DNA from: Ancylomarina sp. 16SWW S1-10-2
GTDB taxonomy: Bacteria > Bacteroidota > Bacteroidia > Bacteroidales > Marinifilaceae
DNA length: 64,000 nucleotides
Direction: 5' to 3'
Assembly (NCBI RefSeq): GCF_009669305.1
Contig: NZ_SADB01000020.1
Coordinates: forward strand, 1 to 64,000
Of the stretch, positions 27,918-36,097 are shown in pieces (the first letter of the stretch is position 1; every line of letters begins with the position of its first letter). Made by a program: the position numbers and the translations under genes. The notes beneath the pieces are model-generated. The model did not search any database, had not been told where the DNA came from, and saw nothing but the letters and a program-made list of their open reading frames with translations.

Positions 27918-28397
27918 TTACTCTGGGTAGTTAAGATTTTCTTCTTTTAGATTACTTAAAACTTCTTTATAAAATTTCTTAGCTTCTTGCCTTGCTCCTT
28001 CCAAATCGTGACTCTTGTAGTTACCACATTCATTGATGCCAGCACCAGGAATCTCTTCATTAAAATCTGACATAAACTTGAACATTTCTTGAATCACACC
28101 AACAACATCCTTCGAAACGTAATCACCATGAAAAATCATATAAAAACCAGTACAACAACCCATTGGTCCGAAATAAACTGTTTTCTTAGCCCAATCATCG
28201 TGATTTCTTAAAAATGTAGCACAAAGATGCTCCATGGTATGCATAGCCTCAATTTCCATTGCAGGCTCAACATTTGGTAATTTTGTTCTAATATCAAAAC
28301 TTGTTAGAATCTCACTACCTACTGTATCTTTACGAGAAACATATATACCTCGTTTCAATCTACTATGATCAACTTGAAAACTATCTATCTTTTTCAT
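27918..28397 (-). CDS. luxS: S-ribosylhomocysteine lyase (AI-2 synthase)
   Basis: 159 residues, normal length. The metal site HTMEH (His53, His57) and Cys124 (NECGNY) are present, with the catalytic Cys81 in GPMGCCTGFY. It converts S-ribosylhomocysteine to homocysteine and the AI-2 precursor DPD in the cytoplasm. The residue after the catalytic Cys is a second Cys, where Arg is usual in Proteobacteria and Bacilli; other Bacteroidota also vary here. It lies 29 bases downstream of mtnN, which makes its substrate, so the pair forms a two-gene activated-methyl-cycle operon. Confidence 0.97.
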   Translation of the reverse strand: MKKIDSFQVDHSRLKRGIYVSRKDTVGSEILTSFDIRTKLPNVEPAMEIEAMHTMEHLCATFLRNHDDWAKKTVYFGPMGCCTGFYMIFHGDYVSKDVVGVIQEMFKFMSDFNEEIPGAGINECGNYKSHDLEGARQEAKKFYKEVLSNLKEENLNYPE

Positions 28398-28426
28398 CTT
28401 ATCTATATTTTATTTTTTTAATAGAA

Positions 28427-29128
28427 TTAGGCTTGACCTAACTCTTGAATCATCTCCATTACCATATTACCAGAATTAACTGCAGCAGTTTCAACAAACT
28501 CCTCATACTGAACAGCATTATCCTGTCCTGCAATATCCGAAATAGAACGGATAACAACAAATGGAACTTCAAAACGATGGCAAGTTTGAGCAATAGCAGC
28601 ACCTTCCATTTCTACTGCATCAGCTTCTGGAATCAATTTTTTAATTTGCTTTGTTGCTTCGGGATTATTCATAAACTGATCTCCTGTAACAATTGTGCCA
28701 CACTTGGTTGTTAAATTCGTTAATTTATGAATAGATCTATCAGCTACTTCAATTAACTTAGAATCCGCAATAAAACTAGGCGGCATACCTGGTACTTGCC
28801 CATGTTTATAACCAAAAACAGTACAATCAAAATCATGATGACTAACTTCTTTGGAAATAACGATATCACCAACTTTCAAATCAGAAATAAAACCACCAGC
28901 ACAACCTGTATTAATTACAAAATCAGGCGCAAAATTATCAATCAAAATAGCAGCTCCAATCCCAGCATTCACTTTACCAATACCCGATTGTAACAAAACA
29001 ATATTAATACCATGTATTTGCCCTTTATAGAAAGTAAAACCTGCCTTACTAATTTCTTCTATATTTTTTAATTCATCACGGAGCCTAGTGACCTCAATCT
29101 CCATAGCACCTATTATACCTATATTCAT
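28427..29128 (-). CDS. mtnN: 5'-methylthioadenosine/S-adenosylhomocysteine nucleosidase
   Basis: 233 residues. It starts MNIGIIGAMEIEVTRL (catalytic Glu12 by family alignment) and has GIGKVNAGIGAA, VINTGCAGG, a DAVEMEGAA substrate-binding stretch and RSISDIAG with the catalytic Asp. It cleaves adenine from methylthioadenosine and SAH, yielding S-ribosylhomocysteine for LuxS. It is the first gene of the mtnN-luxS pair on the minus strand. The upstream gap of about 230 bases to the divergent DUF2461 gene contains two TAATTTTG-like boxes on the minus strand (29151-29158, 29205-29212) but no matching -33 element. Confidence 0.96.
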   Translation of the reverse strand: MNIGIIGAMEIEVTRLRDELKNIEEISKAGFTFYKGQIHGINIVLLQSGIGKVNAGIGAAILIDNFAPDFVINTGCAGGFISDLKVGDIVISKEVSHHDFDCTVFGYKHGQVPGMPPSFIADSKLIEVADRSIHKLTNLTTKCGTIVTGDQFMNNPEATKQIKKLIPEADAVEMEGAAIAQTCHRFEVPFVVIRSISDIAGQDNAVQYEEFVETAAVNSGNMVMEMIQELGQA

Positions 29129-29362
29129 TTTTCCCTTTTTATATGATCATCAAAATTAAACCATTCGTTTTCAGTAATAACTAATTTCAAATGCTTAAGT
29201 GCTGCAAAATTAACAAAGGAAATGGGTTTACTAAATTCAATATTAAAATAATAAGCTATTAATAAATTTCACACCTATAAGAATTAGGTATCAAACTTTG
29301 AATTTTGTCTGCAATAATCGTATTTTGAACCTCAATTAAATTGACAAATAAAATAACAGAAT

Positions 29363-30025
29363 ATGCTGAATAAATCTATATATAAATATCTACTTGATCT
29401 TAGGGAAAACAATAATAGGGATTGGTTTCACGCTAATAAAACCCAATATAACGAGGCAAAACAAGATTTTGAACTTTTTATAGAACTAAGCATAGCACAA
29501 ATTAAACAAATAGACCCTTCGGTAACTGGCAATATTGCAAAAGATTGTATTTTCCGAATTTTTAGAGATGTTCGATTCTCTAACGATAAACGCCCTTATA
29601 AAACCAACTTTGGAGCATTTATATCTCGTGGTGGTCGTAAATCTAAATATGGTGGTTATTATATTCATATTGAACCTGAACAATGTTTTCTAGGTGGCGG
29701 TTGTTTTATGCCCGAGCCTAAAACACTTAAAGCAATACGTGAAGAAATTTTTCATCATCCTGAAGAATTTAAATCAATAATTGAGAAACCAGAATTTGTT
29801 AGTCATTTTCCTGAATTATATGGTGATAAGCTAAAAACTGCTCCTCGTGGCTATCCTAAAGATTTTGAACACATTCAGCTCTTAAACTACAAACACTATG
29901 CAGTTAGTCAGTTTATTACTGATGATATTGCAACTTCAGATAAATTTCCTATTGCCATACAAGAATCATTTGAAGCACTACAGCCTCTTAATCTCTTTTT
30001 GAATGATATAATAGAGAATTTATAA
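29363..30025 (+). CDS. DUF2461 family protein
   Basis: 220 residues, family length. The N-terminal YLLDLRENNNRDWFHANK and the central RIFRDVRFSNDKRPYKTNFGA segments are the conserved DUF2461 blocks, followed by GGYYIHIEP and the C-terminal PRGYPKDFEHIQLLNYKHYAV. No biochemical function is established for the family. It starts a plus-strand run of small conserved genes (29363-32737), but a 16-bp palindrome separates it from the next gene. The protein appears soluble and cytoplasmic. No anomaly seen. Confidence 0.9.
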   Translation: MLNKSIYKYLLDLRENNNRDWFHANKTQYNEAKQDFELFIELSIAQIKQIDPSVTGNIAKDCIFRIFRDVRFSNDKRPYKTNFGAFISRGGRKSKYGGYYIHIEPEQCFLGGGCFMPEPKTLKAIREEIFHHPEEFKSIIEKPEFVSHFPELYGDKLKTAPRGYPKDFEHIQLLNYKHYAVSQFITDDIATSDKFPIAIQESFEALQPLNLFLNDIIENL

Positions 30026-30036
30026 CTGACAACCAT

Positions 30037-30052
30037 TTGGTAATATTACCAA
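30037..30052. promoter_or_regulatory. 16-bp perfect palindrome
   Basis: TTGGTAATATTACCAA between the DUF2461 stop and the next start. It could be an operator or a weak RNA stem; it lacks a T run and is too short for a strong terminator. Confidence 0.35.
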
Positions 30053-30090
30053 TAAAGGAGATATTCGTAGTCTTAAATTAAAAACAAATT

Positions 30091-30489
30091 ATGAGTCAAA
30101 AAGGGAACAGACTTAGTGGAGAAGAATTACATGAACTAGGCATAAAGTGGGTGTACAAGCACATTAAAGATGAGTACGAAATTCTATCGGTAAATATTGA
30201 ATTTGAAGAAAATCCTCAAATCTTAGCTCGAAAAGACGAAGACATGTATTTCATCGTAGTAAAAACAAGCACTTACCCAGACTTAGGATCACTATCGCCA
30301 ATGGCTGCAGAAGAAATAATAAAGCATGCCGATAAGCATAAAGCTAAAATCTTATTTGCACATGTCGGTATAGCTAATGCAGATACAAAGAATGAAGCAG
30401 AAATGGCTTATCCTGCAAAAGGAGGTCAATATTACATCAATTACAATGGTTTAAGCATAGAGCCAAATATACTTATGCAACCAGAATAA
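30091..30489 (+). CDS. Conserved Bacteroidota protein of unknown function
   Basis: 132 residues. It starts MSQKGNRLSGEELHELGIKW and has a central DEDMYFIVVKTSTYPDLG, an AKILFAHVGIANAD segment and an ending YYINYNGLS. The alternation of strands and helices hints at a nuclease-like or YraN-like fold (ExK-like VVKT), but no catalytic set is certain. I recall close homologues in Bacteroides wrongly annotated as subunit F of the Na(+)-translocating NADH-quinone reductase; there is no flavin, iron-sulfur or membrane feature here, so that name should not be copied. It ends 9 bases before pdxH and is probably cotranscribed with it. Confidence 0.75.
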   Translation: MSQKGNRLSGEELHELGIKWVYKHIKDEYEILSVNIEFEENPQILARKDEDMYFIVVKTSTYPDLGSLSPMAAEEIIKHADKHKAKILFAHVGIANADTKNEAEMAYPAKGGQYYINYNGLSIEPNILMQPE

Positions 30490-30498
30490 ATAGTTATT

Positions 30499-31137
30499 AT
30501 GCAAGAAGATATCCAGAAAAAACGCCACGAATACACGCTTAAGCAATTGGATGAAAGAGATGTAAACCTTAATCCATTTACTCAATTTGACATCTGGTTT
30601 AAAATGGCCCATGATTTGGATTTATTAGATGCCAATGCAATGACTTTAGCAACAGTAAATTCAGATGGGAAACCTACAGCAAGGATACTTCTACTTAAAG
30701 ATTATTCTGATCAAGGCTTCTGCTTTTTTACTAATTATAACAGTCGAAAGGGAAAAGATATAAAAGAGAATCCATATGGTGCCATAGTTTTCTTCTGGCC
30801 TGAATTGGAAAAACAGATTCGAATTGAAGGTTCTATCGAAAAATTAAAATCTAAAGATTCAGACCATTATTTTATGAACCGACCGGTTGGTAGTCGACGT
30901 GCTGCTGCAGCATCTCCTCAATCCTCAATTCTCAAAAATAGAGATGAATTAGAACAAGCTATTCAAAATTTCAAAAATGAATTTGACGATAAGTTTAAAC
31001 GACCAAACTATTGGGGTGGTTATAAACTAAAGCCTACAAAATTCGAATTTTGGCAAGGAAGAGAGAGTCGTTTAAACGATAGAATCGAATTTGAATTGGA
31101 AAATGGCAATTGGAATTTCCATCGCCTAGCACCTTGA
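30499..31137 (+). CDS. pdxH: Pyridoxamine 5'-phosphate oxidase
   Basis: 212 residues, normal length. FMN-binding segments TARILLLKDYSDQGFCFFTNY and SRKGKDI are present, as are PVGSRRAAAASPQSS and the C-terminal signature WQGRESRLNDR followed by HRLAP at the very end. It oxidises PNP and PMP to pyridoxal 5'-phosphate in the cytoplasm using FMN and oxygen, so the host is exposed to at least some oxygen. It begins 9 bases after the unknown gene at 30091. A gap of about 160 bases follows. Confidence 0.96.
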   Translation: MQEDIQKKRHEYTLKQLDERDVNLNPFTQFDIWFKMAHDLDLLDANAMTLATVNSDGKPTARILLLKDYSDQGFCFFTNYNSRKGKDIKENPYGAIVFFWPELEKQIRIEGSIEKLKSKDSDHYFMNRPVGSRRAAAASPQSSILKNRDELEQAIQNFKNEFDDKFKRPNYWGGYKLKPTKFEFWQGRESRLNDRIEFELENGNWNFHRLAP

Positions 31138-31285
31138 TTTTCAAGTAAACAAAAGAAATACCTTTCAAATATGGCTTTTGGTCGTCTTGCCGAATTCAAA
31201 AAATAACTATCTTGTGCTTGATTTTCACCCCGATAGAAACTTTATTTGGTTTTAAATCTAACACTTTTTAGAAGTTCTAATAAAG

Positions 31286-31293
31286 TATATTTG
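31286..31293 (+). promoter_or_regulatory. Candidate -7 box directly before the 31301 gene
   Basis: TATATTTG matches TAnnTTTG and ends only 7 bases before the ATG. If used, the transcript would be leaderless or nearly so. No -33 element was found. Confidence 0.3.
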
Positions 31294-31300
31294 ACTAAAA

Positions 31301-31846
31301 ATGAGCATTATCAAAAATACGGCTGAAAAAATTGCCAGAAAATTACTAGCCAAAGAAGTAAAAAAATTAACAAAACATGTAGAATTTCACAATATGCAAA
31401 GTGCTAAATACATTGGCATTTTATTTGATACAAATAAAAAAGAAAATAATAGTATAGTAAGCAACTTCTACACAGACTTAAAAAAACAAGGTTATAAAAT
31501 AAGTGCAGCTGGTTGGTACGAGGGAGTTGAAGTTCCCCAAAAACCGATAAATACATTAGATTTTATCTATTTTTCAGAATCAGACTGTAATTGGAAAGGA
31601 ATACCTCAATCACATGATATAAATGAATTTTTTAAACAACAATTTGATATTCTTTTTATTTTAACTCAGTCAGAAGAACTCACAGTTCAATACATAACAT
31701 CTTTATCGCCTGCATCTTTTAAAGTAGGTGCAAAAGGAAATAATGCTGAGTATCTAGATTTTATGATTGAACTAAAAGAGAATGCTTCAATTAAAGAACT
31801 TATTCAAGACAGTATCACATATTTATCAGAAATTAAGAAAAACTAA
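31301..31846 (+). CDS. DUF6913-like protein, function unknown
   Basis: 181 residues. The N-terminal basic helix (IARKLLAKEVKKLTKHVE) leads into a Rossmann-like alternation: YIGILFDTN, ISAAGWYEG, LDFIYFSESDCNWKGIPQ, FDILFILTQSEELTVQYI. The pattern fits the DUF6913 family, which is confined to Bacteroidota as far as I know and uncharacterised. It stops 6 bases before dapA, so the two are almost certainly cotranscribed, a linkage often seen in the phylum. No signal peptide or membrane segment. No function is proposed. Confidence 0.75.
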   Translation: MSIIKNTAEKIARKLLAKEVKKLTKHVEFHNMQSAKYIGILFDTNKKENNSIVSNFYTDLKKQGYKISAAGWYEGVEVPQKPINTLDFIYFSESDCNWKGIPQSHDINEFFKQQFDILFILTQSEELTVQYITSLSPASFKVGAKGNNAEYLDFMIELKENASIKELIQDSITYLSEIKKN

Positions 31847-31852
31847 AATATA

Positions 31853-32737
31853 ATGTCACAACATTTTTCAGGAACAGGAGTCGCGATCGTTACCCCTTTC
31901 CACACGGATGGAAATATCGATTTTAAATCACTTACGAACTTAGTCGATTTTCAAATAAACAATGGCGTAAACTATCTTGTTGTTATGGGAACAACAGGTG
32001 AATCAGCAACGCTTAATAAGGATGAAAAAAAAGCTGTTATCGATCATATCATTAAAGTTAACAATAAGAGAGTTCCTCTAGTTATTGGTATAGGTGGTAA
32101 TAACACAAGTGAAGTTGTTGAAGGCATAAAAAGCTTTCATGCTTATGATAAAATTGCTGGAATTCTATCTGTTGCACCATATTACAACAAACCAAGCCAA
32201 GAAGGACTTTATCAGCATTACAAAATGATTGCAGATGCTTGCCCAGTACCAGTAATTCTATATAATGTTCCTGGAAGATCTTCGGTAAATATTTCTGCAG
32301 AAACAACACTTCGATTAGCCAACGACATTGAAAATATTGTTGCAGTTAAAGAAGCTTCTGGAAATATAGAACAAATCATGAACATTATTAAAAACAAACC
32401 AGAAGGATTTTCTGTAATTTCAGGTGATGATGCTCTTACATTTCCAATGATCTGCCTAGGTGCTGATGGTGTAATTTCTGTAGTCGCAAATGCCTTTCCT
32501 AAAGAATTCAGTAACATGGTTAATTATGCTCGTCAATCGAAAATTGATGATGCAAAAACATTACACTACAAGCTTATTGATATTATTCAAAATTTATTCA
32601 CAGAAGGAAATCCAGCTGGTATCAAAGCCATTCTAAACATCAATGGTCTGATTGAAAACAACTTTAGACTACCAATGACTGGCGTAAGTACTAATCACTA
32701 CGAAAAGCTCAAAAAATTAGTACAGCAAATACAATAA
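31853..32737 (+). CDS. dapA: 4-hydroxy-tetrahydrodipicolinate synthase
   Basis: 294 residues. A TIM barrel with GTTGES near 46-51, Tyr137 in ILYNVPGRS, and the Schiff-base Lys166 in IVAVKEASGN, all in the positions expected of DapA. It condenses pyruvate with aspartate semialdehyde, the first committed step to diaminopimelate and lysine, and so feeds peptidoglycan synthesis. It is the last gene of the run that includes the DUF6913-like gene. Downstream lie three inverted repeats before the lpoB-like gene. Confidence 0.97.
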   Translation: MSQHFSGTGVAIVTPFHTDGNIDFKSLTNLVDFQINNGVNYLVVMGTTGESATLNKDEKKAVIDHIIKVNNKRVPLVIGIGGNNTSEVVEGIKSFHAYDKIAGILSVAPYYNKPSQEGLYQHYKMIADACPVPVILYNVPGRSSVNISAETTLRLANDIENIVAVKEASGNIEQIMNIIKNKPEGFSVISGDDALTFPMICLGADGVISVVANAFPKEFSNMVNYARQSKIDDAKTLHYKLIDIIQNLFTEGNPAGIKAILNINGLIENNFRLPMTGVSTNHYEKLKKLVQQIQ

Positions 32738-32743
32738 AATTGG

Positions 32744-32815
32744 CACACAAATTGTGTGGGTATTCATAAGATTACTTTTAGTAAAAGTATTTTAATACTC
32801 ATTGAATGTGAGTAT
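32744..32815. promoter_or_regulatory. Three consecutive inverted repeats between dapA and the lpoB-like gene
   Basis: CACACAA-A-TTGTGTG (32744-32758), TACTTTTAGTAAAAGTA (32773-32789, one mismatch) and ATACTCA-N7-TGAGTAT (32795-32815). The first may stop dapA transcription weakly, though it lacks a T run. The others sit where an operator or 5'-leader structure for the next gene would be. TATCTTTA (32813-32820) is a near match to a -7 box. Confidence 0.45.
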
Positions 32816-32857
32816 CTTTAAGTTTCAACCTAAACAGAGTAAATTAAAACATACATT

Positions 32858-33442
32858 ATGAATCATTCATTACGTTTATTAGTTCTAGCATTAATATTAG
32901 TTACTAGTGCTTCTTGTTCACGTCAAATAACACGAGTATCACCTGATCAACAAATTGATTTAAGTGGTCGTTGGAATGACACAGACTCACAGTTAGCTGC
33001 ACAAGCTTTAACACAACAAGTTTTGAGTCAAAATTGGATTGCGAATTTCGAAAAGGAATTCAACAGAAAACCAGTGGTTATTGTTGGACTTATTTATAAC
33101 AAGAGTTCCGAACATATCGAGGCTGACACTTATATCAAAGATATTGAGAAGTCTATTCTTAATGATGGTCGTGTTCGTCTTGTACAAGCAGGTTCTAAAC
33201 GTGAAGATTTACGTCAAGAAAGAGCTGACCAACAGGATTTTGCTGCAAAAGCAACTATAAAAAAATGGGGACAAGAATTAGGTGCTGATTTCATTTTACA
33301 AGGTGATATAAATTCTATTGTTGATAGTTATAAAAAAGAAAAAGTACGTTATTACCAATTAAGTCTTGAATTAACTAGTATCGAAACGAGTGAACTAGTG
33401 TGGATGGGTGATAAAAAGATTAAGAAATACGTGAATCGATAA
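32858..33442 (+). CDS. LpoB-like lipoprotein (penicillin-binding protein activator)
   Basis: 194 residues. Lipobox ending in Cys20 (TSASC), then DLSGRWNDTDSQL, the LpoB/YcfM opening. A mixed domain follows with KPVVIVGLIYNKSSEHIEADT, DIEKSILNDGRVRLV and LGADFILQGDINSI. In gamma-proteobacteria LpoB is an outer-membrane lipoprotein that activates the synthase PBP1b. The fold is clearly the same here; whether the partner is a PBP in this organism is inference. It precedes a COG3014 lipoprotein on the same strand with a hairpin between, an order found in other phyla too. Confidence 0.85.
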   Translation: MNHSLRLLVLALILVTSASCSRQITRVSPDQQIDLSGRWNDTDSQLAAQALTQQVLSQNWIANFEKEFNRKPVVIVGLIYNKSSEHIEADTYIKDIEKSILNDGRVRLVQAGSKREDLRQERADQQDFAAKATIKKWGQELGADFILQGDINSIVDSYKKEKVRYYQLSLELTSIETSELVWMGDKKIKKYVNR

Positions 33443-33465
33443 ATTACAGGGTTACGCTTATAAAT

Positions 33466-33490
33466 CTTGCAAGACATAACGTCTTGCAAG
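33466..33490 (+). terminator. Strong hairpin between the lpoB-like and COG3014 genes
   Basis: A perfect 10-bp stem CTTGCAAGAC/GTCTTGCAAG with loop ATAAC, then CATTTTAATTTC. The weak T run suggests partial termination or 3'-end protection, setting different levels of the two genes. Confidence 0.55.
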
Positions 33491-33536
33491 CATTTTAATT
33501 TCTTGGCTAAAATATAAAATCAATCTTTCTCCAAGC

Positions 33537-34946
33537 ATGATACTATTTCTACACAAGCGATTCCATTTATTTCTTGTTCTCTTTGCTTCAATAATATTAT
33601 CAAGTTGTGCAACTTATTACCAACAAAACGAAGCGTTTAATAAAAGTTTTGAAAATGGTGATATGCAAACAGCAAATAAACATTTAGATGCAAACAAGCA
33701 ACTCCAATCTAATCGAAACAGAGTACTTTACCTTGTAAACAAAGGTACTTTGGCTTGGATGCAAAAAGATTATGCCTTAGCTAACACCTACTTTAACGAA
33801 GCTGATATATTTGTTGAAGATCAACGAAAAAATTTAGGATCAGAAGCTTTAGCTCTCATTTCAAACCCTAGAGTTAAACCCTACAAACCAGAAGATTTTG
33901 AGAATGTACTTATAAACTATTATAAGGCCATAGGTTATCTTCAATTGGGAAAAACCCAAGAAGCACTTATAGAATGTCGCCGTGTTAATGAAAAACTCTA
34001 CGCTCTAAACGACAAATACCCTCGTAATAATAAAAATAGATATAGTGATGATGCTTTTGCTCATAACCTTATGGGAATGATATACGATGCATCAAAAGAT
34101 TACAATAATGCTTTTATTGCATACCGAAACGCGTACAATATCTATAAAAACAACTATTCAGAAAACTTTGGGACCATTAGTCCTGAACAATTAAAAAAAG
34201 ATATTTTAAGAACAGCTAAACGTATTGGATTCGAAAAAGAATATCTCTTTTACAGTAAAGAATTTAATATGACTGTTGAGGATTCTTTGAAAGATGAAGG
34301 AGAAATAATTTTTATTTGGATGAATGGTTTAGGCCCAGTTAAAGACGAATGGAGTATTAATTTTGCTGCTCACAAAGGCGCAGGAGGCATTTTAACCCTT
34401 GCCAATAATGAAGAAGGTGTTAGTTTCCCTTTCAACATGAATAATTTTAATAGAAATGAGAAAGCTGCATTCAGCAATCTTGACTTTGTTCGAATTGCAT
34501 TTCCCAAATACAGAGAAAGGGTACCTTTATTCAATCAGGCTTTAATTGAAATTGATAGTTTAGTTCAATATAAATTGGAAAAAGCTGAAGATATTAATGC
34601 TATTGCATTTAAATGTCTAAAAGATAGAATGGTTAGAGAAATAGCAAATTCAATTTTACGACTTGCCACTAAAAAAGCATTAGAAACATATGCTAATAGT
34701 AAGAATGAGACCTTGGGTACGCTACTCAGTCTTGCTAATGCCATAACAGAGAAAGCAGATACTCGCAATTGGCAAACACTTCCTCATAGCATATACTATA
34801 CAAGAATCAAATTAAAACCAGGAAACCACAAACTGATATTAAATCTTAAAAGTGGAGTAAATGGTGGACATAAACAAGCGCTAAACTTTAATGTAAAAGC
34901 TAATACAACACAGTTTTTTACGTTCCAAAATTTAGAAACAAGGTAA
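33537..34946 (+). CDS. COG3014 family TPR lipoprotein
   Basis: 469 residues. Lipobox ILSSC (Cys24). Residues 30-230 hold TPR-like repeats (NKGTLAWMQKDYALANTYF, YYKAIGYLQLGKTQEALIEC, AHNLMGMIYDASKDYNNAF). The C-terminal half, 250-469, is the COG3014 region with a GDEGEIIFIWMNGLGPVK-like start and a beta-rich end. COG3014 genes recur beside LpoB-like genes in several phyla, so a joint role in envelope assembly is a fair inference, but there is no direct evidence. The ATG at 33537 gives a normal signal peptide of 23 residues. Confidence 0.82.
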   Translation: MILFLHKRFHLFLVLFASIILSSCATYYQQNEAFNKSFENGDMQTANKHLDANKQLQSNRNRVLYLVNKGTLAWMQKDYALANTYFNEADIFVEDQRKNLGSEALALISNPRVKPYKPEDFENVLINYYKAIGYLQLGKTQEALIECRRVNEKLYALNDKYPRNNKNRYSDDAFAHNLMGMIYDASKDYNNAFIAYRNAYNIYKNNYSENFGTISPEQLKKDILRTAKRIGFEKEYLFYSKEFNMTVEDSLKDEGEIIFIWMNGLGPVKDEWSINFAAHKGAGGILTLANNEEGVSFPFNMNNFNRNEKAAFSNLDFVRIAFPKYRERVPLFNQALIEIDSLVQYKLEKAEDINAIAFKCLKDRMVREIANSILRLATKKALETYANSKNETLGTLLSLANAITEKADTRNWQTLPHSIYYTRIKLKPGNHKLILNLKSGVNGGHKQALNFNVKANTTQFFTFQNLETR

Positions 34947-35011
34947 TGTTCTATTTGTGATTATTAGTTGCATTACTTAGATTCGCATATTCAACTTTTT
35001 TAAAATAACAT

Positions 35012-35482
35012 ATGGACAAATTAAATAAGAGCAAAAGAGCTCGTTATCAAAGACTAAACACACAGTTAAAAGGTATATTTAAACCTACCGATATTATGAT
35101 GTCTCGTTTGGCAACAATCGAAGCCATACTTCATCATAAGATCAAATATTATGCATGGACAGGGATATATCTTCTTGTTGATGGAGAACTGCTTGTTCAT
35201 TCCTACCAAGGACCTGTTGCTTGTCAAAGATTAGCTAAAGACAAAGGCGTGTGTTGGGCAGCAATAAATCAAAATAAAACATTGGTTATACCTGATGTTA
35301 ATGATTTCCCAGGTCATATCGCCTGTAATTCAGCTACAAACTCAGAAATTGTTGTGCCTCTAAAAAATCAAGAAGGTCATATTATTGGTGTATTTGATGT
35401 GGATTCATTCGAATTAAACTCCTTTGATGAAATAGATGCTGAAGAATTAGAAAAAATCATTAATATGGCATTTGAGCTATAA
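35012..35482 (+). CDS. msrC: GAF-domain free-methionine-(R)-sulfoxide reductase
   Basis: 156 residues, one GAF domain. Cys71, Cys81 and Cys105, in VACQRLAKDKGVCWAA and FPGHIACNS, have the same 10- and 24-residue spacing as Cys84, Cys94 and Cys118 of E. coli MsrC (fRMsr). This is strong support for a redox-active enzyme rather than a sensory GAF. It reduces free methionine-R-sulfoxide in the cytoplasm using thioredoxin. It begins 65 bases after the COG3014 gene and 59 before the NUDIX gene. No promoter stands out. Confidence 0.9.
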   Translation: MDKLNKSKRARYQRLNTQLKGIFKPTDIMMSRLATIEAILHHKIKYYAWTGIYLLVDGELLVHSYQGPVACQRLAKDKGVCWAAINQNKTLVIPDVNDFPGHIACNSATNSEIVVPLKNQEGHIIGVFDVDSFELNSFDEIDAEELEKIINMAFEL

Positions 35483-35541
35483 TAAGATTCATCAGTTTAC
35501 GCTTAATTTATAAGCTTCAATATGATATCATAAAAACTTAC

Positions 35542-36072
35542 ATGAAATCAACATTACCAAAAAATACAATTCACTATTGCCCAAAATGTGGTAGTAGTGA
35601 ATTTTCATTTAAAAAAGATCAGTCTTTTTTATGCAATAAGTGTGAATTTCATTTATATATCAACTCAGCGGCTGCAGTAGCAGCGTTAATTGTTAATGAT
35701 AAAGGTGAAATTCTATTCACTAGACGAGCATTTGAACCTCACAAAGGTATGCTTGATTTACCAGGAGGTTTTGTAGATATTATGGAAACTGCTGAAAATG
35801 CACTTTGTAGGGAAATAAAGGAAGAACTGAATCTCGAAATAAAGCAATTTGATTATTATATGTCTTCTCCCAACGAATATATTTTTGGTGGATTATCTGT
35901 TTTCACACTCGATTTAGCTTATATTTGCCAAGTCAAATCATTTATAGACATACAGCCAAGAGACGATGTTTCTAGTTACGAATTTATTGCACCAAACTTG
36001 ATTCATTTCGACGATATTGGTGGTGAATCTATTAAAAGAATAGCGAAGGCTTTTACAAAAATACTAGGATAA
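35542..36072 (+). CDS. NUDIX hydrolase with N-terminal zinc ribbon
   Basis: 176 residues. A small zinc ribbon has Cys13, Cys16, Cys31 and Cys34 (YCPKCGS...CNKCEF). A NUDIX domain follows with the box starting at Gly76: GFVDIMETAENALCREIKEE, including Glu82, Arg90, Glu91, Glu94 and Glu95. The ribbon plus NUDIX order resembles NudC-like NADH pyrophosphatases, but the protein is shorter and lacks the SQPWPFP-type signature, so the substrate (NADH, ADP-ribose or another nucleotide) is uncertain. It ends 25 bases before the InaA-like kinase gene. Confidence 0.88.
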   Translation: MKSTLPKNTIHYCPKCGSSEFSFKKDQSFLCNKCEFHLYINSAAAVAALIVNDKGEILFTRRAFEPHKGMLDLPGGFVDIMETAENALCREIKEELNLEIKQFDYYMSSPNEYIFGGLSVFTLDLAYICQVKSFIDIQPRDDVSSYEFIAPNLIHFDDIGGESIKRIAKAFTKILG

Positions 36073-36097
36073 ATTTATCCAATCATTCTATTAATAT

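Noticed and set aside
35012-35482. Sensory GAF domain protein
   Set aside because: The three Cys with fRMsr spacing make an enzyme far more likely than a sensor.
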